Source of the DNA: CAMCXT01 sp046302715
GTDB lineage: Bacteria; Bacteroidota; Bacteroidia; M30B66
NCBI GenBank assembly: GCA_046302715.1
Contig: JBKCHQ010000056.1
Coordinates: forward strand, 1 to 15,462
Direction: 5' to 3'
Length of the DNA: 15,462 bases
Below, in pieces: positions 1 through 6,212 of the stretch. How positions within the stretch are numbered: position 1 is the stretch's first letter; each line of letters starts with the position of its first letter. A model generated the notes under the pieces. That model saw only the letters and a program-made list of their open reading frames with translations. It was not told the DNA's origin and ran no database searches. The position numbers and the translations under genes are program-made.

Positions 1-1055
1 TTATTACACAGGTTTTTCAGGAAACGGTAATTGAAAAAGGCTTGTATTATCCGCCCGATCCTTCGAGCCGAGGTTCGTGCTTTATAGGCGGTAATTTAGC
101 GCATAATTCGGGTGGACCGCGTGCTGTGAAATATGGAGTTACCCGTGATTATGTGCTCGATTTGGAGGTGGTACTGGCTGATGGCACCATTATGCGCACC
201 GGCGCACGTGTGTTAAAAAATTCAACCGGCTACAATTTAACGCAACTCATGATTGGCAGCGAAGGTACGCTTGGCATCATTACCGAAGTAGTGTTTAAGC
301 TGATTCCTTATCCACCCCTAAACAAAGTTCTGTTGGCGCCATTTAAATCGCCAAAAGATGCCTGTGCTGCAGTTTCGGCAATTTTTAGAGCCGGCATCAC
401 TCCTTCGGCACTCGAATTTATGGAACGCGATGCCATTGACTGGACCTTGCGCTTTCGCGACGATATTGCCTTGCAGATTGGCCCTGAAGAACTAGCGCAC
501 TTGCTAATTGAAATAGACGGAACCCACGAGGAACAAATTATGCGCGACATCGAAACGCTTATTCCGGTGCTCGAGTCGTTTGGTTGTATGGAAATTCACT
601 TTGCCGAATCCGAAGCGCAGAAAACCGACCTCTGGAAATTACGCCGAAGTGTTGCCGAGGCCGTTAAGTCGAATTCTACCTATAAGGAAGAAGACACGGT
701 GGTGCCCAGAGCCTCTCTGCCCGAATTGCTGGAGGGTGTAAAAGCTATTGGTGCGAAATACGGCTTCAAATCGGTTTGCTACGGCCACGCAGGCGACGGC
801 AATCTGCATGTTAACATCATACGTGGCGAATTAACCGATGCACAATGGAAAATCGATATTCCAAAAGGCATCCGCGAAATTTTCGCATTAGTTGTTTCTC
901 TGGGCGGTACATTAAGCGGTGAGCACGGTATTGGCTTGGTGCAACAACCTTATATGGATATCAAATTCCCTGATTTTCAGCTCGAGTTAATGCGAAAAAT
1001 AAAATTTGCATTCGATCCCAAAGGCATCCTAAATCCGGGAAAGATTTTTAATTGA
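1..1055 (+). CDS. FAD-linked oxidase, GlcD family (glycolate / D-lactate dehydrogenase type), 5' partial
   Basis: This is the C-terminal 350 residues of a flavoprotein that oxidises a 2-hydroxy acid such as glycolate or D-lactate; the exact substrate cannot be read from the sequence. The frame is open from base 3, and the residues before the TTG at 42 (ending EKGLYYPPDP) already match the family, so the TTG is an internal Leu and about 110 N-terminal residues lie outside the window. Visible landmarks are the end of the PCMH-type FAD-binding domain (GGNLAHNSGGPRAVKYG, then the SEGTLGIITE segment) and the C-terminal FAD-oxidase domain with GHAGDGNLH (783-809) and SGEHGIG (915-935), which carry the conserved His/Glu residues of the active site. 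The protein ends with the usual FDPKGILNPGKIF. No GlcE, GlcF or lactate permease gene follows in the window. The family call is firm; the substrate is open. Confidence 0.93.
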   Translation, partial: ITQVFQETVIEKGLYYPPDPSSRGSCFIGGNLAHNSGGPRAVKYGVTRDYVLDLEVVLADGTIMRTGARVLKNSTGYNLTQLMIGSEGTLGIITEVVFKLIPYPPLNKVLLAPFKSPKDACAAVSAIFRAGITPSALEFMERDAIDWTLRFRDDIALQIGPEELAHLLIEIDGTHEEQIMRDIETLIPVLESFGCMEIHFAESEAQKTDLWKLRRSVAEAVKSNSTYKEEDTVVPRASLPELLEGVKAIGAKYGFKSVCYGHAGDGNLHVNIIRGELTDAQWKIDIPKGIREIFALVVSLGGTLSGEHGIGLVQQPYMDIKFPDFQLELMRKIKFAFDPKGILNPGKIFN

Positions 1056-1208
1056 TTGACAATCCTAAGGAATGATTTGCTTTGATAATCACTAGATTTT
1101 TAGTGCAAAATAGGCCTTAATGTCAAATTAAAACAATCCATGTTGCCACTAATGCGTTTATATTGGAAATCAATTGCCGAATTCGTAGTTAATTAGCTGA
1201 ATATTTTC
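1056..1208. other. Intergenic region before the DUF5723 gene
   Basis: This 153-base A+T-rich gap must hold the end of the oxidase transcript and probably the promoter of the DUF5723 gene. A small hairpin is possible between CACTA (1090-1094) and TAGTG (1101-1105), without a T run after it. TATATTGG at 1159-1166 resembles a -7 box, but no matching -33 TTTG stands at the right distance. I see no RNA gene or small coding region here. Confidence 0.4.
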
Positions 1209-2687
1209 GTGATTCATCGGTCTCCAACATACTCGTTCTACGTTAAACCTGTTTTGGTTTTTATCTGGCTTGTGCTATATGTCCCCAATGCGGTGGTGGC
1301 TCAAGAAGAAATCGGATACTCGGCATCCAATTACTCCGGCGTTCAGGGCTTATTCCTTAATCCAGCCAAAGGTTGCGATTCGAGAATGTTTATTGACGTA
1401 AATATTGTGGGTCTCGATCTGTTTGTGCACAATAATTATGTTTACTACGACAGAAAAAATTTCTTTTTATGGAAAAATATTCAAACAGGTTTTCCATCGC
1501 TGTCCTTAAATGACCGAGCGGGTTATAAACGTGCACAGGTAATACTTAATGTAACAGGGCCATCGGTTCATCTCAGCGTGGGCAAACATTCCATTGGATT
1601 AATAACCCGCGCACGAAGCTATACCTCTGCAAAAATTGATCTGCCCCTGGCCACGCACATTGTTGAAGGGTTTAAATACGGGCCACAGCTTGCTCGACGG
1701 TACGACTTGGATAACATGTATGCCAACAGTCTTACTTGGCTTGAGTATGGTTTGAGCTACGGCTATATTTTCCAGCAATCAAAATATACGATGATGAGCG
1801 GGGGGATAAACCTTCGCTATTTAAACGGAATAAATGCCATCGGTTTGAATGTGGATAAATTTGATTATGAAGTAAGGGACGATTCCTTGATGGAGTTCTA
1901 TAATTTTTCGGGACAAATTAAGCAAGCGCTGCCCGCCATGGGCGCTGGAAAAGGTGTCGGGATGGATTTGGGCTTTGAGTACAAGCAAATGAAAGCCGAT
2001 GCCAGCAGGTATTATCCCAACTCGCCCCGAAGCGGATGTAAAAAAATTGACTACAAATGGAAGGCCGGCGTCTCCTTGCTGGATATAGGATTTATTCGAT
2101 TTAACCGACTTGCATCAAAACAAGATTTTGAAAATGTGAGCTCGAGCTGGTACAAATACGATTCAACCGGTGTTACCAATTATGGTGGAGCCGATTCGCT
2201 TATTGACAGGCGTTTTAACGCCCAAGGGACAATTACCAAAATGCCTGCCTTTAACGCCTGGCTGCCAGCGGCAGTTTCGGCACAATTCGACTACAACTTC
2301 GAGAATAATTTGTACGTTAATGCAACGGCTACTTTTGGCCCACGCTTGGGGAATAATGTGCACCGTGGTAGTTTACTCGCAGTTGTTCCACGTTACGAGC
2401 GCAAGCGTTTTGAAGTGTCATTACCCTTGTCGCTTTGGAATTACCGCTATCCGCAAATTGGGGCACAACTTAGGCTTAATAACATGTTTATTATTGGATC
2501 GGACCGGATTATGCCTTTTGTATTTAGATCCAATGTTTACGGTATGGACATCTACTTTCATCTTAAGTTTTCGCTTTACCGAAATCCTGCATGCAATAAG
2601 GGCAAGGCAAAAGGAAAAAGCAAAAGGAAAGGCAGGAGCAGAGGCAAAGGGGGCAGAGGAACTACGGATTGCCCGGCATATAAGTAA
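1209..2687 (+). CDS. DUF5723 family putative outer-membrane beta-barrel protein with basic tail
   Basis: A 492-residue protein resembling the Bacteroidetes DUF5723 family, whose function is unknown. The GTG at 1209 is the only conventional start, because an in-frame stop lies at 1194-1196. Residues 1-31 look like a signal peptide: hydrophobic KPVLVFIWLVLYVPNAVVA with likely cleavage before QEE. The mature N-terminus shows the family-like pattern YSGVQGLFLNPAKGCDSRMFIDVNI-type, with NPA at 51-53. The rest alternates aromatic and polar residues, as in amphipathic beta-strands, consistent with an outer-membrane barrel or a peripheral beta protein. After the last strand-like segment (YFHLKFSLYRNP) comes a Lys/Gly/Arg-rich tail at about residues 463-484, ending in TTDCPAYK. 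Barrel proteins usually end at an aromatic strand, so this tail is unusual. The gene stands 153 bases after the oxidase gene and 37 before the DUF4286 gene. Family call moderate to high; function unknown. Confidence 0.8.
   Translation: MIHRSPTYSFYVKPVLVFIWLVLYVPNAVVAQEEIGYSASNYSGVQGLFLNPAKGCDSRMFIDVNIVGLDLFVHNNYVYYDRKNFFLWKNIQTGFPSLSLNDRAGYKRAQVILNVTGPSVHLSVGKHSIGLITRARSYTSAKIDLPLATHIVEGFKYGPQLARRYDLDNMYANSLTWLEYGLSYGYIFQQSKYTMMSGGINLRYLNGINAIGLNVDKFDYEVRDDSLMEFYNFSGQIKQALPAMGAGKGVGMDLGFEYKQMKADASRYYPNSPRSGCKKIDYKWKAGVSLLDIGFIRFNRLASKQDFENVSSSWYKYDSTGVTNYGGADSLIDRRFNAQGTITKMPAFNAWLPAAVSAQFDYNFENNLYVNATATFGPRLGNNVHRGSLLAVVPRYERKRFEVSLPLSLWNYRYPQIGAQLRLNNMFIIGSDRIMPFVFRSNVYGMDIYFHLKFSLYRNPACNKGKAKGKSKRKGRSRGKGGRGTTDCPAYK
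2596..2661 (+). repeat. Purine-rich low-complexity tract encoding a Lys/Gly/Arg tail
   Basis: The 3' end of the DUF5723 gene is almost entirely A and G on the plus strand, interrupted only by C, and built from imperfect AAGGCA/AAAAGCA units. It encodes a run of alternating Lys, Gly, Arg, Ala and Ser. The pattern fits expansion of a short purine repeat by slippage. The frame is preserved and the gene stops normally just downstream. Confidence 0.7.
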
Positions 2688-2720
2688 TTTGGGCTGATTT
2701 AAAAGAAAGCACTAAATTTA
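2688..2720 (+). promoter_or_regulatory. Candidate Bacteroidetes-type promoter before the DUF4286-rsmA-rprXY cluster
   Basis: TTTG at 2688-2691 is followed after 21 bases by TAAATTTA at 2713-2720. This matches the Bacteroidetes primary sigma-factor consensus (-33 TTTG, -7 TAnnTTTG) except for the last base. Initiation about 5-8 bases further on would fall at or next to the ATG at 2725 and give a very short or no leader. A single match in A+T-rich DNA is weak evidence. Confidence 0.25.
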
Positions 2721-2724
2721 AGCC

Positions 2725-3027
2725 ATGATAGTTTACAACGTTACAGTAAATATTGACCCCTCGGTTCACGACGACTGGAAGCACTGGATGAAAACCAAAC
2801 ATATTCCCGATGTTTTGTCCACCGGCATGTTTACCGAAAGCCGATTTTTGAGGGTATTGAGCACCGAAGAGGGCGAAGGATTTACCTATTCTGTTCAATA
2901 TACCGCTCCATCTATGGAACATTACGAACGGTATAAAAACGAATTTGCTCCCGCATTACAGGCCGAACATACCGAACGGTATAAAAACCAATTTGTAGCA
3001 TTCAGAACCTTATTGGAATGGGCCTGA
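2725..3027 (+). CDS. DUF4286 family small protein
   Basis: A 100-residue cytoplasmic protein with no signal peptide or membrane segment. It matches the DUF4286 family of Bacteroidetes, recalled by the opening MIVYNVTVNID, the HIPDVLSTGMF motif, and the closing APALQAEHTERYKNQFVAFRTLLE. The fold is probably a small alpha/beta (ferredoxin-like) domain, but no reaction is known. It overlaps the rsmA start by 10 bases (3018-3027), and a DUF4286 gene next to rsmA is an arrangement I recall in other Bacteroidetes, so a link to ribosome maturation is possible but only inferred from position. The gene holds a near-perfect 23-base direct repeat (2925-2947 and 2973-2995) that encodes ERYKNEF and ERYKNQF, 16 codons apart. 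The family call is strong; the function is not known. Confidence 0.88.
   Translation: MIVYNVTVNIDPSVHDDWKHWMKTKHIPDVLSTGMFTESRFLRVLSTEEGEGFTYSVQYTAPSMEHYERYKNEFAPALQAEHTERYKNQFVAFRTLLEWA
2925..2995 (+). repeat. In-frame 23-bp direct repeat pair within the DUF4286 gene
   Basis: The copies at 2925-2947 and 2973-2995 begin CGAACGGTATAAAAAC and end AATTTG. They differ only at 2941 (G) versus 2989 (C). The offset is 48 bases, exactly 16 codons, so the reading frame is kept and the encoded peptides are ERYKNEF and ERYKNQF. Confidence 0.9.
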
Positions 3028-3803
3028 ATTCGAAGCTCGTAAGACCTAAAAAACAGCTCGGTCAGCATTTCCTTACTGATACGTCTATCGCACGCGATAT
3101 TGCGCACGCTATCAACATTTATGCAGGGCGAAAAGTGCTCGAAGTGGGCCCCGGAATGGGAGTATTAACCCAATTTTTGATCGAACAGCCCCTGGATTTG
3201 CATGTGGTAGAAATTGATTCGGAATCGGTGCGCTATCTCGAAAGCAATTTCCCTTCTTTGCATAACCGCATTTTACCAGGCGATTTTTTACGTATGGATA
3301 TTTCGCGTTACCTCGATTTAGACGGCGCTGTTATTGGAAATTTCCCCTACAATATTTCGTCTCAGATATTGTTTCAATGCCTTAATTACCGAACCCATGT
3401 AAGCGAAATTTGCGGCATGTTTCAAAAGGAAGTGGCAGAACGAATTGCTTCAAAACACGGGAATAAGGTGTATGGCATTCTAAGCGTGGTGATGCAAACC
3501 TATTACGATATCGAATATCTGTTTACCGTGCACGAGCATGTGTTTAATCCGCCGCCCAAGGTAAAATCTGCAGTAATTAGGTTGCGACGTAAAACCGACG
3601 TAAATCTCCCCGTAACGGAGGCGTTTTTCCTTAAAGTGGTTAAGCTGGCCTTTAACCAACGGCGAAAAACACTGCGAAACGCTTTAAAACCAATGTTGCC
3701 GGGTAACGGTAAAGAGGAAAAATGGATGGGACTTAGGGCCGAACAGCTTTCTGTGGCCGAATTTGCCGAACTTGCATCAGCATTAAGCAAAACGAATGAT
3801 TAA
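3018..3803 (+). CDS. rsmA: 16S rRNA (adenine(1518)-N6/adenine(1519)-N6)-dimethyltransferase
   Basis: RsmA (KsgA) uses S-adenosylmethionine to dimethylate two adjacent adenines in the 3'-terminal hairpin of 16S rRNA, a late checkpoint of 30S subunit assembly. The 261-residue length is normal. Motifs in order: KKQLGQHFL (11-19), SAM-binding motif I LEVGPGMGVLT (41-51), the acidic VVEID (63-67), GDFL (88-91), catalytic motif IV NFPYNIS (108-114, the usual NLPYNIS with Phe), FQKEVAERI (135-143), FNPPPKVKSAV (176-186) and the C-terminal AFNQRRKTLRNAL (211-223). All key positions are intact. The ATG at 3018 lies inside the end of the DUF4286 gene, and the rsmA stop overlaps the histidine kinase start by 8 bases, so translation is probably coupled on both sides. 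Identification is secure. Confidence 0.97.
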   Translation: MGLNSKLVRPKKQLGQHFLTDTSIARDIAHAINIYAGRKVLEVGPGMGVLTQFLIEQPLDLHVVEIDSESVRYLESNFPSLHNRILPGDFLRMDISRYLDLDGAVIGNFPYNISSQILFQCLNYRTHVSEICGMFQKEVAERIASKHGNKVYGILSVVMQTYYDIEYLFTVHEHVFNPPPKVKSAVIRLRRKTDVNLPVTEAFFLKVVKLAFNQRRKTLRNALKPMLPGNGKEEKWMGLRAEQLSVAEFAELASALSKTND

Positions 3804-5439
3804 TCGCTCCAACATAAGGCTCATTATCGTGCTGATGGTGCTTTCTTTGGCGGGCCTAATCAGCATTCAGATTTACTGGATAAATAATGCCATATCACTT
3901 GAACAGCAGCGTTTTGAAAGTACTGTAAATACCGTATTGAATAATGTGGTGGAGTTTGTTGAGAAACAGGAAGTAGCGCACAATGTGAGGAAGAAATTCG
4001 ATGCCTCTCGTCAGGGCAAAACGTTTTTTATGGGAATTGACTCGTTGATTCGGCAAAACATCAACCGAAAAGACACCACCACTTCTGGACTTGTATTCTG
4101 GAACGAGGTTAGTCCGGGCGAAATACAAACCGAACTCAGGCAACTTAATGCCGACGGAAGCGTCGAGGTTATCGAAGAAAGTTTCAGCGATTCTGCGGGA
4201 GGCTCCACCGTAAAAAAAATCCGAAAATCGAAACAAACGCAGCGGGGAACGGTGTTTTCAGATGTAACGGGTACCGTAAGTTCTTTGAATCGTGGCAACG
4301 ACCCGCGGCTCGAGCGGCTTATGAAGAAATCAGGGCTGGTTACCGATGTGTTTAAAGAACTCTTCGACTTAAACGTAAAAGCAGGTGTTGAAGACCGCGT
4401 TAATCCACGCACCATCGACTCGCTGCTTAAAGTAGAATTTAAGGCTGCAGGAATTCAAACGCCTTATGAATTTGGATTATACGATTTTACCAACAACAAA
4501 ATCTTTGTAGATCATCCCACCGACTACACACGCGAACTGATGAAAACACGCTTCAGAACCCGCCTCTTTCCACACGATATTTTTTACCACCCCGATTATT
4601 TAATGGTGTATTTCCCCGAACAAAGCCGCTATATTTTTACTAACCTTAGGTTGATGTTTGCCAGTTCGGCTTTTTTTATTCTCATAATTATTGGCTCGTT
4701 CTATTATACCATCTCTACCATTATCAGACAAAAGCGGCTTTCTGATATAAAGAACGACTTTATAAACAATATGACGCATGAATTAAAAACTCCAATTTCA
4801 ACGATATCGCTTGCCTGCGAAGCCCTCAACGATGCTGATGTGGCCAAAACACCACGTATGCAGGAAAACTACACGCGCATGATTGCTGAGGAAAACAAAC
4901 GTCTGGCGCAGCTGGTTGAAAACGTGTTGCAAACCGCCCTTTTAGACAAATCCGATTTTCAGCTGCAGCATGTAAATGTGAACATGCATCAAATCATTGA
5001 AAAAGTATTGGGCAGTCTCAACATGCAGCTTGAACGTAAAAAAGTAAAAGTGAGTAAGGCGCTCCACGCCAATCGATGCGAAATATCGGGCGATCCGGTG
5101 CATTTAACCAATGTGGTCATCAACCTTATTGATAATGCCATTAAGTATTCGCCTGAAGCCCCTGAAATTCGTATTGAAACTAAAGAGGCTAACGGGCAAT
5201 TTTTACTCGCCATAAGCGATAACGGAATTGGAATTTCGAGGGATCAGCAAAAACGTGTTTTTGAAAAATTATATCGTGTGCCAACTGGTAACATTCATAA
5301 TGTAAAGGGATTTGGATTGGGGCTGAGTTATGTTAAGGCCATTGTTGAAAAACATAAAGGCGTGATTCGCTTGGAAAGCGAACCCGATGTTGGCAGTACA
5401 TTCAATATCTATCTTCCTTATAATCAAAATGCTGATTAG
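3796..5439 (+). CDS. rprX: Sensor histidine kinase, RprX-like
   Basis: An inner-membrane sensor kinase of 547 residues. A first membrane segment (about 8-29) is followed by a large extracytoplasmic region (about 30-284) with no domain I recognise, a second membrane segment (about 285-310), then a short linker without an obvious HAMP domain. The kinase core is complete: HisKA with NNMTHELKTPIST and phospho-acceptor His328, the N box NVVINLIDNAIKYS (Asn447 region), G1 box DNGIGI (475-480), F box around FEKLYR (489-494), and G2 box GFGLGL (505-510). The adjacent regulator is strongly RprY-like, which supports calling this RprX, the pair first described in Bacteroides fragilis. The ATG at 3796 overlaps the rsmA stop, and no better start exists because upstream would be inside rsmA. 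The signal sensed is unknown. Confidence 0.9.
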   Translation: MINRSNIRLIIVLMVLSLAGLISIQIYWINNAISLEQQRFESTVNTVLNNVVEFVEKQEVAHNVRKKFDASRQGKTFFMGIDSLIRQNINRKDTTTSGLVFWNEVSPGEIQTELRQLNADGSVEVIEESFSDSAGGSTVKKIRKSKQTQRGTVFSDVTGTVSSLNRGNDPRLERLMKKSGLVTDVFKELFDLNVKAGVEDRVNPRTIDSLLKVEFKAAGIQTPYEFGLYDFTNNKIFVDHPTDYTRELMKTRFRTRLFPHDIFYHPDYLMVYFPEQSRYIFTNLRLMFASSAFFILIIIGSFYYTISTIIRQKRLSDIKNDFINNMTHELKTPISTISLACEALNDADVAKTPRMQENYTRMIAEENKRLAQLVENVLQTALLDKSDFQLQHVNVNMHQIIEKVLGSLNMQLERKKVKVSKALHANRCEISGDPVHLTNVVINLIDNAIKYSPEAPEIRIETKEANGQFLLAISDNGIGISRDQQKRVFEKLYRVPTGNIHNVKGFGLGLSYVKAIVEKHKGVIRLESEPDVGSTFNIYLPYNQNAD

Positions 5440-5468
5440 CGGACTGCAGAATTGTCAGTCGCTTGTTT

Positions 5469-5496
5469 AAGCATGGTTTTTGAGCCAAAAATGCTT
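5469..5496 (+). promoter_or_regulatory. Imperfect hairpin in the rprX-rprY gap
   Basis: AAGCA (5469-5473) can pair with TGCTT (5492-5496), and TTTTTG (5477-5482) with CAAAAA (5486-5491). This leaves a three-base bulge (TGG) and a three-base loop (AGC). The hairpin ends 13 bases before the rprY ATG. No T run follows on either strand, so it is not a classic terminator; it could affect mRNA stability or rprY translation, or be chance. Confidence 0.35.
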
Positions 5497-5509
5497 AAAA
5501 ATTATTGTC

Positions 5510-6199
5510 ATGAAAATTTTACTCGCTGAGGACGACCCCAATCTGGGAGCCATCATAAAAGAATACCTCGAAGCCAAAGGATACCAAACACATCTCTGTT
5601 TGAACGGGGAAGAAGCATTTAAAATATTTTTACGCGAAAAGTGGAATTTAGGTGTATTTGACGTAATGATGCCCATTATGGACGGATTTACGCTTGCCAA
5701 AGAAATCAGAAATCACAACAAGGAAATTCCCATAATTTTTCTCACCGCCAAATCCATGAAAGAAGATACACTCGAAGGATTTAAGGTAGGCGGCGATGAT
5801 TATATTACCAAGCCGTTTAGTATGGAAGAATTGCTCATGCGCATAAAAGCCATCCTAAAACGCACCGAGCGAAGCGACGGTACCACCGCAGCACAAGAAT
5901 TTACAATTGGCAAATACCGTTTTAATCCACTGCTAAACCAATTGCATTTTAACGGCACAGCACAAAAACTCACCTCTAAGGAAGTAGAGCTACTCAGACT
6001 TCTGTGTATGCATAAAAACGATACCTTGGAGCGTAATTTTGCTTTACGTGCCATTTGGACCGAAGACAATTATTTTAATGCCCGTAGCATGGATGTATAC
6101 ATTGCCCGTTTGAGGAAATACCTTCATAACGACCCCAATATCGAAATTATTAATGTGCACGGTAAGGGTTTTAAATTGATTGACCGCAGCACGGCATAG
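5510..6199 (+). CDS. rprY: Response regulator, OmpR/PhoB type, RprY-like
   Basis: A 229-residue DNA-binding response regulator, expected to be phosphorylated by the kinase encoded 70 bases upstream. The ATG at 5510 gives the canonical opening MKILLAEDDPNLG; an in-frame TTG at 5480 would add ten residues with no family counterpart. The receiver domain (about 1-118) has the acidic pair Asp8/Asp9, phospho-acceptor Asp51 in FDVMMP, Thr79 in FLTAK, and Lys101 in YITKPFSMEELL. The winged-helix effector domain (about 130-227) contains LTSKEVELLRLLC and the very RprY-like stretch ERNFALRAIW, NYFNARSMDVYIARLRKYL and INVHGKGFKLI. RprY is known from Bacteroides and Porphyromonas, where it has been linked to stress and energy-metabolism genes. 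Here the targets are unknown. The gene ends 13 bases before the end of the oppositely oriented MFS gene. Confidence 0.93.
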   Translation: MKILLAEDDPNLGAIIKEYLEAKGYQTHLCLNGEEAFKIFLREKWNLGVFDVMMPIMDGFTLAKEIRNHNKEIPIIFLTAKSMKEDTLEGFKVGGDDYITKPFSMEELLMRIKAILKRTERSDGTTAAQEFTIGKYRFNPLLNQLHFNGTAQKLTSKEVELLRLLCMHKNDTLERNFALRAIWTEDNYFNARSMDVYIARLRKYLHNDPNIEIINVHGKGFKLIDRSTA

Positions 6200-6212
6200 T
6201 AAATTGCCGTTG

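Noticed and set aside
42..1055. A complete 337-residue gene starting at TTG 42
   Set aside because: The frame is open back to base 3 and the residues before 42 match the GlcD family, so this is a 5'-partial gene and the TTG is an internal Leu.
1056..1061. TTGACA, a sigma70-like -35 box after the oxidase gene
   Set aside because: No -10 element follows at the right distance, and Bacteroidetes use a different consensus (TTTG / TAnnTTTG).
1090..1105. Hairpin CACTA...TAGTG as terminator of the oxidase gene
   Set aside because: The stem is only five base pairs and is followed by CAAAATAGG rather than a T run; too weak to call.
2170..2697. Second 175-residue plus-strand reading frame inside the DUF5723 gene
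   Set aside because: It is an overlapping frame of a well-supported gene, with no recognisable domain.
5480..5509. TTG at 5480 as start of the response regulator
   Set aside because: It would add ten residues (MSQKCLKIIV) before MKILLAEDD, the canonical receiver-domain start at 5510.
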